Source of the DNA: UBA8231 sp964512165
GTDB taxonomy: Bacteria; Latescibacterota; UBA2968; UBA8231
Length of the DNA: 13,671 nt
Direction: 5' to 3'
Assembly (NCBI GenBank): GCA_964512165.1
Contig: CAZEHQ010000115.1
Span: 1 to 13,671 of the forward strand
Shown: positions 5,754-13,118 of the stretch, piece by piece
Position numbering within the stretch: the stretch's first letter is position 1
How the letters are laid out: every line of letters starts with the position of its first letter
Notes under the pieces: generated by a model
What the model was told of the DNA's origin: nothing
What the model saw: the letters and a program-made list of their open reading frames with translations, nothing else
Databases searched by the model: none
Position numbers and translations under genes: made by a program

Positions 5754-7623
5754 TCAGCCCGGGCGGTAGTCCAGCTCCACCCGGTTCTCCGGCCCCCGCA
5801 GGCCCATGGTGTTCACCGCCCGCGCCCGCAGGCGGTTGCGCCCCGGGCGCAGCTCCCACTCGAAGGAGGAAGCCCTCTCCTCCCATTCCCCCTGGTCAAC
5901 GCTGACCTCGAAGCGGTCCAGGTGGGGGATGGGGCCCGAGAGCCGCACCGTCAGGGCCGCGGCCGTCTCCGTGTCCTGCAGGTCGATCCGCGTGCGGTTC
6001 AGGTCCCAGTAGAAGTCCTCGGGCCGGTTGGTCTGCAGCGAGTACTCGGGATACCTCGGGTCGAGGCTGTCCGTCCACCACAGGTGGCCGTCCCAGTGGT
6101 ACTGGTCCATCCCCTGCTCCAGCTCCTGCGGCTCGGGGCGGTAGAGGTGGTCGTTGCGCAACGGCATGCCGAAGCGCTGGTAGAGCTGGGCGAACATTGT
6201 CCGGAGCCGCTCGTCGGGGACGGGCGGCGGCGGCACGAACTCCAGGTCCTCCATGCGGCCGGCGGCGCCGAGGCGGTGCATCTCCAGGGCGTTGATCGGC
6301 ACGCCGGCCTCCTCGTACTGGAAGGCGACCTCGTGGCCGGGCAGGAGGCCCGGGTCCTGGAGGATCCACTTGCCGTGCTCGTCGGACCAGATCTCCGCCA
6401 GGCAGTGGTGGTCGACGATCACGGGCCGGGCGTGGTAGCCGAGGGAGCCGGCGCACTGGCTGAAGACGGCGGCGTAGTGGGTGCACATGCCCAGGGCCAG
6501 GTTCTGCGGCGCCAGCTCCAGGATCTCGAGGGCGTCCCACTGGGGGCAGTAGTTGTACTCGTTGTCGTTCCACCCCTCCCACTGGCGGCGGACCCACTGG
6601 CGCAGCAGGGCGAACCGCTCCATCTCGGTCTGCCCGGGGGCCACGACCTCCTCCAGGCGGTACTTCTCCCGCAGGTGGCGCATGCGCGGGTGGTGCGGGT
6701 CGGCGTAGTCGAAGGGGTAGGAGGAGACGGCCAGGTCGTTCTCCGGCGCTGAGATGACTTCGATCCGGCCGCGGTTCTCCCCGACGGCACGGCCGGAGGC
6801 CTCGATGGTCACGCTCTTCAACAGCGGGGTGACGGCGGGATCGCCGCTGGAGAGGAAGGCCCGCCACTGCACGAACCGCGCCCCGGGCAGGGTCTCCCCC
6901 GAATCGGCAGTGCGCCAGGAGGTCCACTGGTCCGCGGCGTACAGCGCCGTCGAGCCGNNNNNNNNNNNNNNNNNNNNNNNNNNNNNNNNNNNNNNNNNNN
7001 NNNNNNNNNNNNNNNNNNNNNNNNNNNNNNNNNNNNNNNNNNNNNNNNNNNNNNNNNTCGTCGGCGTCGATGACCAGCGACCCGGCGCCGGAGAAGACCA
7101 GCTCGTTGCGGCCCGGGCGCAGATAGTGGCCGGGGATCGTCTCACGGTCCCAGCCGCCGGTGAGCATCCTCTCGAGGTCCTGCACGTGGCGGATCTCGTG
7201 CCCGTTGACCGAGATGAGGAGGGGCTCCTCCTCGGTGCCGCCGCCCCCGTGGAACAGGACCTCCACCGACTCCACCGCCGCCGGCAGGTCGAAGAGCTTC
7301 TTCGCCTCCACGCCGGGAGTCAGGCTCTCCCGGATCTTGGAGCTGCGCGCCATGGCATCGGCGATCAGCCAAGTCGGCGCCAGGCAGAGCCCGCCCTCGT
7401 CGGCGCAGTAGCCGGTGAAGCGGTCGCGGGTGCAGCCGGCGAGGGCTTCGCCTTCGAGGGTGGTCTTCCACTCGGTCATGGGTGGTGCGGCGGAGGTGGT
7501 GCCGGCGGGCGCCAGCAGCGCGGCCAGGGCGAGGGGGGCGAGCCGGGACAGCCGCTGGGATCTTCCTTCGCCATTGAGATACTCGCGGCGCCGAGAATCG
7601 CACATGAGGCCTCGCCGTTTCAT
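5754..7623 (-). CDS. Secreted transglutaminase-like protein, interrupted by assembly gap
   Basis: The N-terminal part (7623-7058) has a signal peptide: basic start, then RLAPLALAALLAPAGTTSAA. It continues with a beta-rich region resembling a carbohydrate-binding or sandwich fold (LFHGGGGTEEEPLLISVNG; GRNELVFSGAGSLVIDAD). The C-terminal part (6957-5754) holds the transglutaminase core: Cys in GMCTHYAAVFSQCAG, His in DHHCLAEIWSDEHGKW and Asp in LQDPG, the Cys-His-Asp triad of the superfamily. An Ig-like strand-rich end follows (RNRLRARAVNTMG). The two parts are in different frames because the 100-N gap is a placeholder; I treat them as one gene. It could cut or cross-link peptides or act as a protease-like hydrolase outside the cytoplasm. 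The start is uncertain: ATG 7623 lacks a clear ribosome site and ATG 7605 has GAGG just upstream. It lies 28 bases after the lipoprotein gene. Confidence 0.82.
6958..7057. other. Assembly gap (100 N)
   Basis: Exactly 100 N, the conventional placeholder for an unknown gap length. It splits the transglutaminase gene and explains why its two halves are out of frame. Confidence 0.99.
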
Positions 7624-7651
7624 GTGTCGCGTTGTGCCGCTGCCATCCAGG

Positions 7652-8401
7652 CTACCGAGCGGCCCGGGGAGACGTGATCACCTCGGCAAGGCGGAATCCC
7701 TGGCCTCGCGTTCGGTGGCTGCGCCAGGTTCGACGGGACTCGGGCCAGAGCAACCTCGCCGCCGGGTACAGCACCGCGCCGCCGACGCCGCCCACCATCG
7801 ACGCCGCCAGCAGGAACGCCCGGTCGTCGCTGTCCCACGGGTTGAAACCCCTCGATGAGGCAGCCGCCACTTCCCGGTCTCCCTTCCAGCGGTCCTTGTA
7901 CAGGAAGGAACCCACGGCGGTGAATCCGGTGACGGCCCCCTGCAAGAACCAACGCGGGACCTCTTCCACCCGCTCGGGGACGGACGGCCACCCCCGCCTC
8001 TTCTCCTCGACACGAATCTCCTCGATGGCGGCGAGAGACAGGGCGACGGTGGGCCTGTCGTGAACGGAGTTGGGCGAGCGGACGCGGACCTCGCTCATGG
8101 AGAGATAGCGGCGGGGGATCTGCCGCACGGTCTTCCATTCCTCCGATGCCAGAAGGAGGTACTTCCCGTCCGCCTCGATGGCGTTCACGGTGACGGGCCG
8201 GATCTCGCCCTCATCCACTGCGCAGGTGCTGTCCACGCCTCCGTCCTCGCGGAAGAAGATGGACAGCCGGTCCTTGCTGGTCAGCTCGAACCGGCGGGCG
8301 TCCGCCGGCCCTGGCCGCGCCGGGTCGTGCAGGACGAAGCGGCTGTGGGCGCACCCCATGCAGAGCAGAACCGACAGTGGCAGGAAAATGTGTGTCTTCA
8401 T
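7652..8401 (-). CDS. Predicted lipoprotein with two C-terminal hydrophobic segments, 249 aa
   Basis: The start MKTHIFLPLSVLLCMGCAHS is a lipoprotein signal with Cys17 as likely lipid anchor; the -3 position is Cys rather than Leu, so the lipobox is not perfect. Residues 36-135 look beta-rich (RFELTSKDRLSIFF; KYLLLASEEWKTV; VALSLAAIEEIRVEE). Two apolar stretches follow: about 152-167 (FLQGAVTGFTAVGSFLY) and about 195-218 (AFLLAASMVGGVGGAVLYPA), the second Gly-rich like a glycine-zipper membrane segment. I recognise no family. The ATG overlaps the preceding TGA as ATGA, and AAGGAGGA sits at ideal distance, making this one of the best ribosome sites in the window. It is cotranscribed with the AAC(3)/ART-like pair and probably with the transglutaminase. 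The role is unknown; it may respond to membrane or envelope conditions. Confidence 0.75.
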   Translation of the reverse strand: MKTHIFLPLSVLLCMGCAHSRFVLHDPARPGPADARRFELTSKDRLSIFFREDGGVDSTCAVDEGEIRPVTVNAIEADGKYLLLASEEWKTVRQIPRRYLSMSEVRVRSPNSVHDRPTVALSLAAIEEIRVEEKRRGWPSVPERVEEVPRWFLQGAVTGFTAVGSFLYKDRWKGDREVAAASSRGFNPWDSDDRAFLLAASMVGGVGGAVLYPAARLLWPESRRTWRSHRTRGQGFRLAEVITSPRAAR

Positions 8402-8817
8402 GGTGAGTCCTCCTTCACGGCTCCATCCGCGAACGACTCTTCTCCCCTCTCCTCCTGCTTCCGCCTCAGTTCCGCGATCTCCGCGGCCGTCAGGCTCTCC
8501 TCCGCCGTCACCCGGGTCCGCTCGATCAACTCCAGCCTCAGCTCCCGGCTACTCAGCCACTCCCAGCGTTCGGCGTTGACCGGGTGAGGATGGGGATGGA
8601 CGTCGTCAGGTACGATCTCCTCGGCTACCACGTACAGGTATCCCGGCGTGACGCCGTCGTGTTTCAGGCTCTCATCGGACATGGAGAGGAGGGAGGGTCT
8701 GTGGGAGAAGGCCTTGGCCACGTCCCGGCTCTGGGTGATCGAGCTGCCGGACCGCAGCCGCGTCAACTCCTGCTGGGAGCCGTGATACCAGGTTCGGCTG
8801 AAGTCCCAGTCCGGCAT
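8398..8817 (-). CDS. Small ADP-ribosyltransferase-like protein, 139 aa
   Basis: The protein starts MPDWDFSRTWYHGS, and a YHGS/YHGT motif near the N-terminus is how many ADP-ribosyltransferase-fold proteins (for instance rifamycin-modifying Arr) present their NAD-binding His, here His12. Next come GSSITQSRDVAKAFSHRPS (ART-like A-x-x-F-S helix), then GYLYVVAE, then ERWEWLSSREL. This gives a possible His12, Tyr60 or Tyr62, Glu86 or Glu92 set for an H-Y-E type enzyme. Residues 104-129 are charged and probably helical. The family is not named by me; ART membership is inferred from motifs. Its ATG shares one base with the AAC(3) stop (TGATG), so the two are translationally coupled, and it overlaps the lipoprotein start by ATGA. 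A longer in-frame opening upstream is antisense to nothing functional and lies within the AAC(3) gene. Confidence 0.72.
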   Translation of the reverse strand: MPDWDFSRTWYHGSQQELTRLRSGSSITQSRDVAKAFSHRPSLLSMSDESLKHDGVTPGYLYVVAEEIVPDDVHPHPHPVNAERWEWLSSRELRLELIERTRVTAEESLTAAEIAELRRKQEERGEESFADGAVKEDSP

Positions 8818-9623
8818 CAGCTCGTCCGGTTCTCTGCCAGCCAGGAGACCGCGAAGTCCACCACGTCCCGCTGCGGCATCAGCTGGCTGTCGGCGAGACC
8901 GACCCGGCCGCGGCGCACCGCATGGCCCGCCTCCGACTGCAGGAAGGCCTCGCCCACGCGGTCGAAGTCGGAGCTGTCGGTCTCGAACTCGGAGAAGGCG
9001 ACCCATCCCTCGGCGGCCGGCGCCCCGTCCTCGATGGTCCGCTTGGTGGCATAGTCGGCCCGGTACTCGGCCAGGTGCATGGAGGTGTTGCGCTCATGTC
9101 CCACGCCGAGGAGCAGGATGTGGGCGCGCAGGTCGTAGAGCCGCCCGAGGGGCGAGTCCTCGCCAAGGCCGTTGGCCAGGGAGTGGTCGGCCGTGATCTC
9201 CTGTGCCCGGGGGCCGCGCGCGCAGACCGAGACGTGGGGATGGTCGCTGCGGATGACGCCCTTCTGCTTGCGGAAGGTCTCGGGGATGACGCCCATGGAG
9301 CGGGTCGGCGTGAGGTCCGGATCGAAGGCCGGCATCTCCTCGCGGATGACCGGCCACCACGACTCGGGCACGGGCGGGCTCTCCCACCGGCTCGGCTCGG
9401 TCAGGTCGCTCGTGTGAGTGGGCATGACCAGGGTCCCGTCCGGGCCCAGGGCCTCCTGGAGGGCGAGGATGACGGCCACCGGTCCGCCGCAGACCCAGCC
9501 CATGGCGCTCAGGGAGGAATGGGCCAGCACCACCATGCCCGGCGTGACACCGAGGGCGCGGAGATCGGCCTTCAGCGATGCCACGGTGCCGGGGGTTTCC
9601 GTCTGTGAAACGAGTTTCTGCAT
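8817..9623 (-). CDS. AAC(3)-family N-acetyltransferase, 268 aa
   Basis: All family blocks are present in order: VVLAHSSLSAMGWVCGGP (residues 32-48, acetyl-CoA region), DGTLVMPTHTSDLTEPSRWESPPVP written here in parts (GTLVMPTH 63-70; RWESPPVP 79-86), MGVIPETFR (110-118), RSDHPHVSVCARGP (125-138), EDSPLGRLYDL (155-165) and NTSMHLAEYRA (179-189) with the conserved His183 and Glu186. Members acetylate the 3-amino group of aminoglycosides or unrelated amines (FrbF-like), so antibiotic resistance is possible but not shown. ATG 9623 gives the usual family length; a GTG at 9662 would add 13 residues and neither start has a strong ribosome site. It heads a five-gene leftward run and is divergent from the DUF429 gene across 92 bases. 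Confidence 0.93.
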   Translation of the reverse strand: MQKLVSQTETPGTVASLKADLRALGVTPGMVVLAHSSLSAMGWVCGGPVAVILALQEALGPDGTLVMPTHTSDLTEPSRWESPPVPESWWPVIREEMPAFDPDLTPTRSMGVIPETFRKQKGVIRSDHPHVSVCARGPRAQEITADHSLANGLGEDSPLGRLYDLRAHILLLGVGHERNTSMHLAEYRADYATKRTIEDGAPAAEGWVAFSEFETDSSDFDRVGEAFLQSEAGHAVRRGRVGLADSQLMPQRDVVDFAVSWLAENRTS

Positions 9624-9715
9624 GGTGAACAGAACGTATGCATCCGCCCTGACCGGGACCACGAGCCACCCGTTGTTGGACTATCCTTCAGGCGACTCCC
9701 ACACCGCTGCCATCC

Positions 9716-10318
9716 ATGTTAACCCCGATCCCATCCCCCTCGGTCATCGCCGGCATCGACCTGGCCGGCTCGCCCGCGAGACCGACCGGCATCTGCATCC
9801 TGACCGGGGACCGCGCACGCACGCAGCTGGCCTTCGAGGACACCGAGATCCTGGACCTGATCCGCGACGCCGGCCCGGACCTCGTGACGATCGACGCGCC
9901 CCTCAGCCTGCCGCCGGGCCGCGGGGAGATCGGCGACCGCAACGGCGAGCACTTCCGGCCGTGCGACCGCGAGCTGCAGCGGCTGGGCATCCGCTTCTTC
10001 CCCATCACCCTGGGGCCGATGCGCATGCTCACCGAGCGCGGGCTCAGGCTCAAGGCTCAGATCGAGGCGGAGGGTTTCGTGCCCGTGGAGTGCTACCCCG
10101 GCGGCGCCCTCGACGTGTGGGGACTGCCGCGGCAGCAGCACGACCGCGAGGGGCTGCGCAGGGGTCTGGCCCGGCTGGGAGCGCGGGGCCTGCGGGCCGG
10201 CTTGAGCGGACACGAGCTCGACGCGGTGGCCGCGGCCCTCGTGGGACGGGACTTCTACATCGGGACAGCCGACATGATCGGCGGCGAAGACGGCATGCTG
10301 CTCCCGCTGGCGGATTGA
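9716..10318 (+). CDS. DUF429 family protein (RNase H-like fold), 200 aa
   Basis: The signature motifs of DUF429 are all visible: GIDLAGSPARPTG (Asp15), TIDAPLSLP (Asp60), RPCDRELQRLGIRFFP (81-96), GPMRMLTERG (100-109), VECYPGG (Glu125) and GHELDAVAAALVG (Asp169). The four acidic residues resemble an RNase H-type metal site, so a nuclease role has been proposed for the family, but no reaction is established to my knowledge. Length is typical and the fold is complete. ATG 9716 has no clear ribosome site; no better start is seen downstream before the first strand. The gene faces away from AAC(3) and is followed after 79 bases by the PhyH gene on the same strand, so an operon is possible but not clear. 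Confidence 0.88.
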   Translation: MLTPIPSPSVIAGIDLAGSPARPTGICILTGDRARTQLAFEDTEILDLIRDAGPDLVTIDAPLSLPPGRGEIGDRNGEHFRPCDRELQRLGIRFFPITLGPMRMLTERGLRLKAQIEAEGFVPVECYPGGALDVWGLPRQQHDREGLRRGLARLGARGLRAGLSGHELDAVAAALVGRDFYIGTADMIGGEDGMLLPLAD

Positions 10319-10397
10319 TGCCCCCCGCCAAGTTGCCGCGCCGGGAGGCGCGCCATACCCTCACGCGAGAAGCAGGACGAAACCCGAAAGAGGACAC

Positions 10398-11246
10398 ATG
10401 ACAACTCCGATCCAGTCCGGTGAGCGCTTCTCGGAAGAGAAGACGCGGGAGATCGCCGCCGCCTTCCACAGGGACGGTTTCGCTCACGTCCCCGGCGTGC
10501 TCGAAGAGGGTGAGATGCAGGCGCTGCGGGACAAGACGGACGAGCTGCTCGACGATCCTCAACTCGCGGAAGTGGAAGACCCCTGCCTGCACGACCGCCG
10601 CCACGTGCAGATGTCCCGCGGCGACACGAAGCGGCCCTTCATCCTGCGGGGCACGATCGCCCTGGACCGGATCTTCCGGGACATGCTGGTACGCGAGCCC
10701 ATCCTGGGCCTGGCCGAGGCGGTGGTCGGGCCGAACTGCCGGTTCTGCGGTCAGAACGTGCTGCGCAACGAGACCGGCGTGGCCATCGAGAGGTGGCACG
10801 TCGACGGCTCCCTCCACTTCCCCGTGCCCGAGGACGTTCCCCGCCACGACCCGCGGATCCCGCCGCCGGTGCTGTGGATCACGGTGCAGATGGCTCTCAC
10901 CGACATCGACCGAATGGAACACGGGCCCACACAATACGTCCCGGGGAGCCATCTCTCGGGGAAGGACCCCAACGACCCGGAGAACCCGGAGTTCGAGGGG
11001 CGTGGCCCGGTCTCCGTGTTCTGCAAGGCGGGAGACATCTACCTGCAGGATCCGCAGTGCTGGCACCGCGGGGCTCCCAACACATCCGGCCGCACCCGCT
11101 ACCTGATGCAATCACAGTACGCGGTGGACTGGGCCTACCGTCGATTCGGCTGGATGAACGCGGTCCCGGTCCCGGAGAGCGAGGGCCCGCCCGCCGGCAG
11201 CCGCCTGGAGCAGCTGCTCGGGGGGCGGCATCCGCCAGCGGCGTAG
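10398..11246 (+). CDS. Phytanoyl-CoA dioxygenase (PhyH)-family oxygenase, 282 aa
   Basis: A nonheme Fe(II)/2-oxoglutarate oxygenase. The iron site is His134-x-Asp136 (ERWHVDGSLH) and His223 (QCWHRGAPNTSGRTRY), with Arg232 or Arg234 as 2-oxoglutarate anchor. The N-terminal RDGFAHVPGVL (25-35) is the family opening. HGPTQYVPGSH (175-185) is the conserved strand before the distal ligand. The facial triad is complete, so the enzyme should be active; it likely hydroxylates a small molecule, but the substrate cannot be read from sequence. AGAGGA lies 5 bases before ATG 10398. The gene converges with a second, quite different PhyH gene; only 20 bases separate their stops. Confidence 0.92.
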   Translation: MTTPIQSGERFSEEKTREIAAAFHRDGFAHVPGVLEEGEMQALRDKTDELLDDPQLAEVEDPCLHDRRHVQMSRGDTKRPFILRGTIALDRIFRDMLVREPILGLAEAVVGPNCRFCGQNVLRNETGVAIERWHVDGSLHFPVPEDVPRHDPRIPPPVLWITVQMALTDIDRMEHGPTQYVPGSHLSGKDPNDPENPEFEGRGPVSVFCKAGDIYLQDPQCWHRGAPNTSGRTRYLMQSQYAVDWAYRRFGWMNAVPVPESEGPPAGSRLEQLLGGRHPPAA

Positions 11247-11266
11247 AGCGAACCCGCTGGGCGGAG

Positions 11267-12208
11267 TCAGGTGTTGAGAGCGGGCCCCCAGTACTTCCAG
11301 AGGTTCCGCGGCACGTCGTAGCGCTCGAGCTTCCGCCCCGGGTGATCCAGCGGCAGGAACCCCGTCCCATGCACCTGCTCCGCGGGCCGGTCCTTGTCCG
11401 GCGGCGGGGGCGTCCACGGCTTGCCGTCCTTGTCCGGGAACATGACCATCGGCGCCTGCTCGCGCATCTTCCTGTGGGAATAGCGCGCGAACTGCGCCAC
11501 CCGCGCTTGCCCTGACCCCGCCTCGTTCGACGAGTTGACGTGGGTGGTGAGGCCGTGCAACAGCATCGCGTCCCCTGCCCGGCCGGTCATGCATTCCACC
11601 TCGCCCACGCCGGGGTCCCCTTCCAGGATCGCCCGGTGGCCTCCGCTGCGCACCGGCTCCGTGAACAGATACGAGCCGTCGAAGCGCTCCGGGTGCTCCA
11701 GGAAGTAGCGGTGGTTCGCCAGGTGTGACCTCGGCCAGTACGCGGTGCCGCCGCCCCTGGGGCTGCTCACGTCCCACAACAGCACCACGAAGAAGGCCAT
11801 GAATCCGCCGCCCCAGCCCGTGGCGTACCCATCGAGGTGCCCGTCGACAGGCGGGGCCCACTCCGTGCCGGGAGCGCTCGGCAGGATCACCCGCGTCATC
11901 GGCACCTGCGGCGACCACGGCCGCCCCGCCGGATGGGAGGGCGCGAAGGCGCCGCCGCCGAGCTGCTCCACGATGGACTGCAGGCCGGGCAGGTCGTACA
12001 GGCACGGGCTCAGCTTGGGCCACCCGCCCTCGGGCGCGTACCGCCCGGCGGGCCACGTGGCCGGGTCGTCGAGATCGACACCCTCGTCGGAGCAGGCGCG
12101 GCGGAACTCCCCCTGCCATCCCTCCAGCACGTCGGGAGGCACCAGTCCCGGGACCGGGACCGCCCCTTCCGCCTTGAACTCGTCCAGTTGCGCGGTTGTC
12201 AGCAGCAT
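11267..12208 (-). CDS. Second PhyH-family Fe(II)/2-oxoglutarate oxygenase, 313 aa
   Basis: The opening LDEFKAEGAVPVPGLVPP (8-25) is PhyH-type. GHLDGYATG gives His124-x-Asp126. GGGTAYWPRSHLANH (152-166) is the strand and SH motif. MLLHGLTTHVNSSNEAG holds the distal His, most likely His223, with Arg236 as the 2-oxoglutarate residue; the nearby His218 is an alternative. Active-site residues are therefore present. It is not a recent copy of the convergent gene at 10398: spacing and linkers differ widely. ATG 12208 was chosen because AGGACGAGC precedes it and the family opening follows; a start at 12247 would reach deeper into the HAD gene. The start overlaps the HAD stop by 10 bases, so the two are one transcript with likely coupled translation. 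The substrate is unknown. Confidence 0.9.
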   Translation of the reverse strand: MLLTTAQLDEFKAEGAVPVPGLVPPDVLEGWQGEFRRACSDEGVDLDDPATWPAGRYAPEGGWPKLSPCLYDLPGLQSIVEQLGGGAFAPSHPAGRPWSPQVPMTRVILPSAPGTEWAPPVDGHLDGYATGWGGGFMAFFVVLLWDVSSPRGGGTAYWPRSHLANHRYFLEHPERFDGSYLFTEPVRSGGHRAILEGDPGVGEVECMTGRAGDAMLLHGLTTHVNSSNEAGSGQARVAQFARYSHRKMREQAPMVMFPDKDGKPWTPPPPDKDRPAEQVHGTGFLPLDHPGRKLERYDVPRNLWKYWGPALNT

Positions 12209-12885
12209 GCTCGTCCTATCGCCGAGGGAAGGCCCTCCCAGTCGCAAACCGTTTCGTCCGGCAGCTCATCCGGCACTCGCGGTTCCAGGGCAGCATATCT
12301 GCCCTGCCGGAACCAGATGGTCCGAAGGCCCAGTCTCTTTGCTGGGATGATATCGTTGTCGAGCCGATCGCCGATCATGACCGCCTCCGAAGGCGGGAAT
12401 CCGGCGCGGTCGAGTATTGTACGGAAGAACCGCTCATCGGGCTTCTTGACCCCGATGCTTCCTGACACCTCCCTGTGGCGGAACCAGCGCAGCACACCAA
12501 GCTCGTCAAGGACCTCCGTGATGCTGGCCGGGGCGTTCCCCGCCAGGGCAAGGGTGTACTCCTGGGCGAGCTGCTCGAGGACTGCAGCGGCTCCGGGATA
12601 CAGCTCGAATCCGAGGACCCGGATCTCGGGATAGTGCGATCGGACCTCGGCGGTGATCTCATCGAAGAGCCCCACGTCAGGCCTGGCGCAGTGCCAGGTG
12701 ATGGCGTGCATGGGGCTTGGAACGAACTGCAGCATCTTCTCCCGGTCCAACTCCTTGTACTCTTCGGCAGACAGCTCGAAGCCGAACTGGGCGAGGGCAC
12801 CTCGATGCGCTTCCATCAGGGCGTCCTGGTGACCGACGGCGTCGAGGATCGTCTCGCCAACATCGAAGAGCAACACGGAACTCAT
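12199..12885 (-). CDS. HAD-superfamily hydrolase-like protein, 228 aa
   Basis: HAD motifs in order: LLFDVGETI (nucleophile Asp8), a helical cap with DREKMLQFVPSP and HYPEIRVLGFELYPG, ALAGNAP at motif II, GVKKPDERFF (Lys147/148) and VMIGDRLDND (Asp173, Asp177). The Rossmann core looks complete. Two catalytic positions are unusual: Gly10 stands where many HAD phosphatases have the general acid Asp, and Gly116 stands at the motif II Ser/Thr. DxG at motif I is found in other HAD proteins, so it may still hydrolyse a phosphate or haloacid-type substrate, or act otherwise. The start ATG 12885 is set by motif I; a longer frame to 12951 reads through the Nudix remnant. It lies between the methyltransferase/Nudix remnant and the PhyH gene in one leftward run. 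Confidence 0.85.
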   Translation of the reverse strand: MSSVLLFDVGETILDAVGHQDALMEAHRGALAQFGFELSAEEYKELDREKMLQFVPSPMHAITWHCARPDVGLFDEITAEVRSHYPEIRVLGFELYPGAAAVLEQLAQEYTLALAGNAPASITEVLDELGVLRWFRHREVSGSIGVKKPDERFFRTILDRAGFPPSEAVMIGDRLDNDIIPAKRLGLRTIWFRQGRYAALEPRVPDELPDETVCDWEGLPSAIGRACC

Positions 12886-13112
12886 CCCACTGACTCGCGG
12901 AGCAACTCGATCTTGTCCCCACAGTTGCCGATAGCTCGGGAAGCGCGTCAAGTCGGAGTCCAGTCAGACCGGTCTCCTCCCTTGCTCTCTCCAGCCTCGA
13001 TCGTTCCAGCTGGCACTTGAATACCCGCTTCCGGCGCTTCGGGCTGAGTGAAGAGCAGAAGCCGGGGCCCCTTGGTGATATAGGCGTAAGCTCTGTGGCG
13101 GCGGGATCTCAC
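12886..13112 (-). pseudogene. Nudix hydrolase remnant (frameshift, truncated)
   Basis: Reading leftward from GTG 13112, a 54-codon frame gives RSRRHRAYAYITKGPRLLLF, then PEAGIQVPAGTIEAGE, the typical opening of a Nudix protein including the start of the Nudix box, then an out-of-frame tail to a stop at 12948-12950. Seven bases past the Glu codon (12987-12989) a second frame gives EETGLTGLRLDALPELS (from 12979), the end of the Nudix box. The normal box needs 11 residues between these Glu positions, so about 26 bases are missing and the box's R-E pair is gone. The C-terminal half is absent, replaced by the HAD start at 12885. It lies 6 bases after the methyltransferase stop with AGGAAGAGG ahead, so it was probably expressed with it. 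A consensus error cannot explain the lost C-terminus. Confidence 0.8.
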
Positions 13113-13118
13113 GGCCGA

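Noticed and set aside
4007..5905. A 632-codon open frame on the + strand
   Set aside because: It runs antisense through the membrane-protein and transglutaminase genes, is extremely rich in charged and His/Gly/Pro residues with no domain, and mirrors the codon bias of the true strand.
5754..7623. A true frameshift or two separate genes at the transglutaminase locus
   Set aside because: The frame change coincides exactly with the 100-N placeholder, so it says nothing about the real sequence.
9624..9715. Divergent promoters between AAC(3) and the DUF429 gene
   Set aside because: TATCCT and TACGTT can be picked as -10 boxes, but neither has a reasonable -35 at proper spacing, so no promoter is called.
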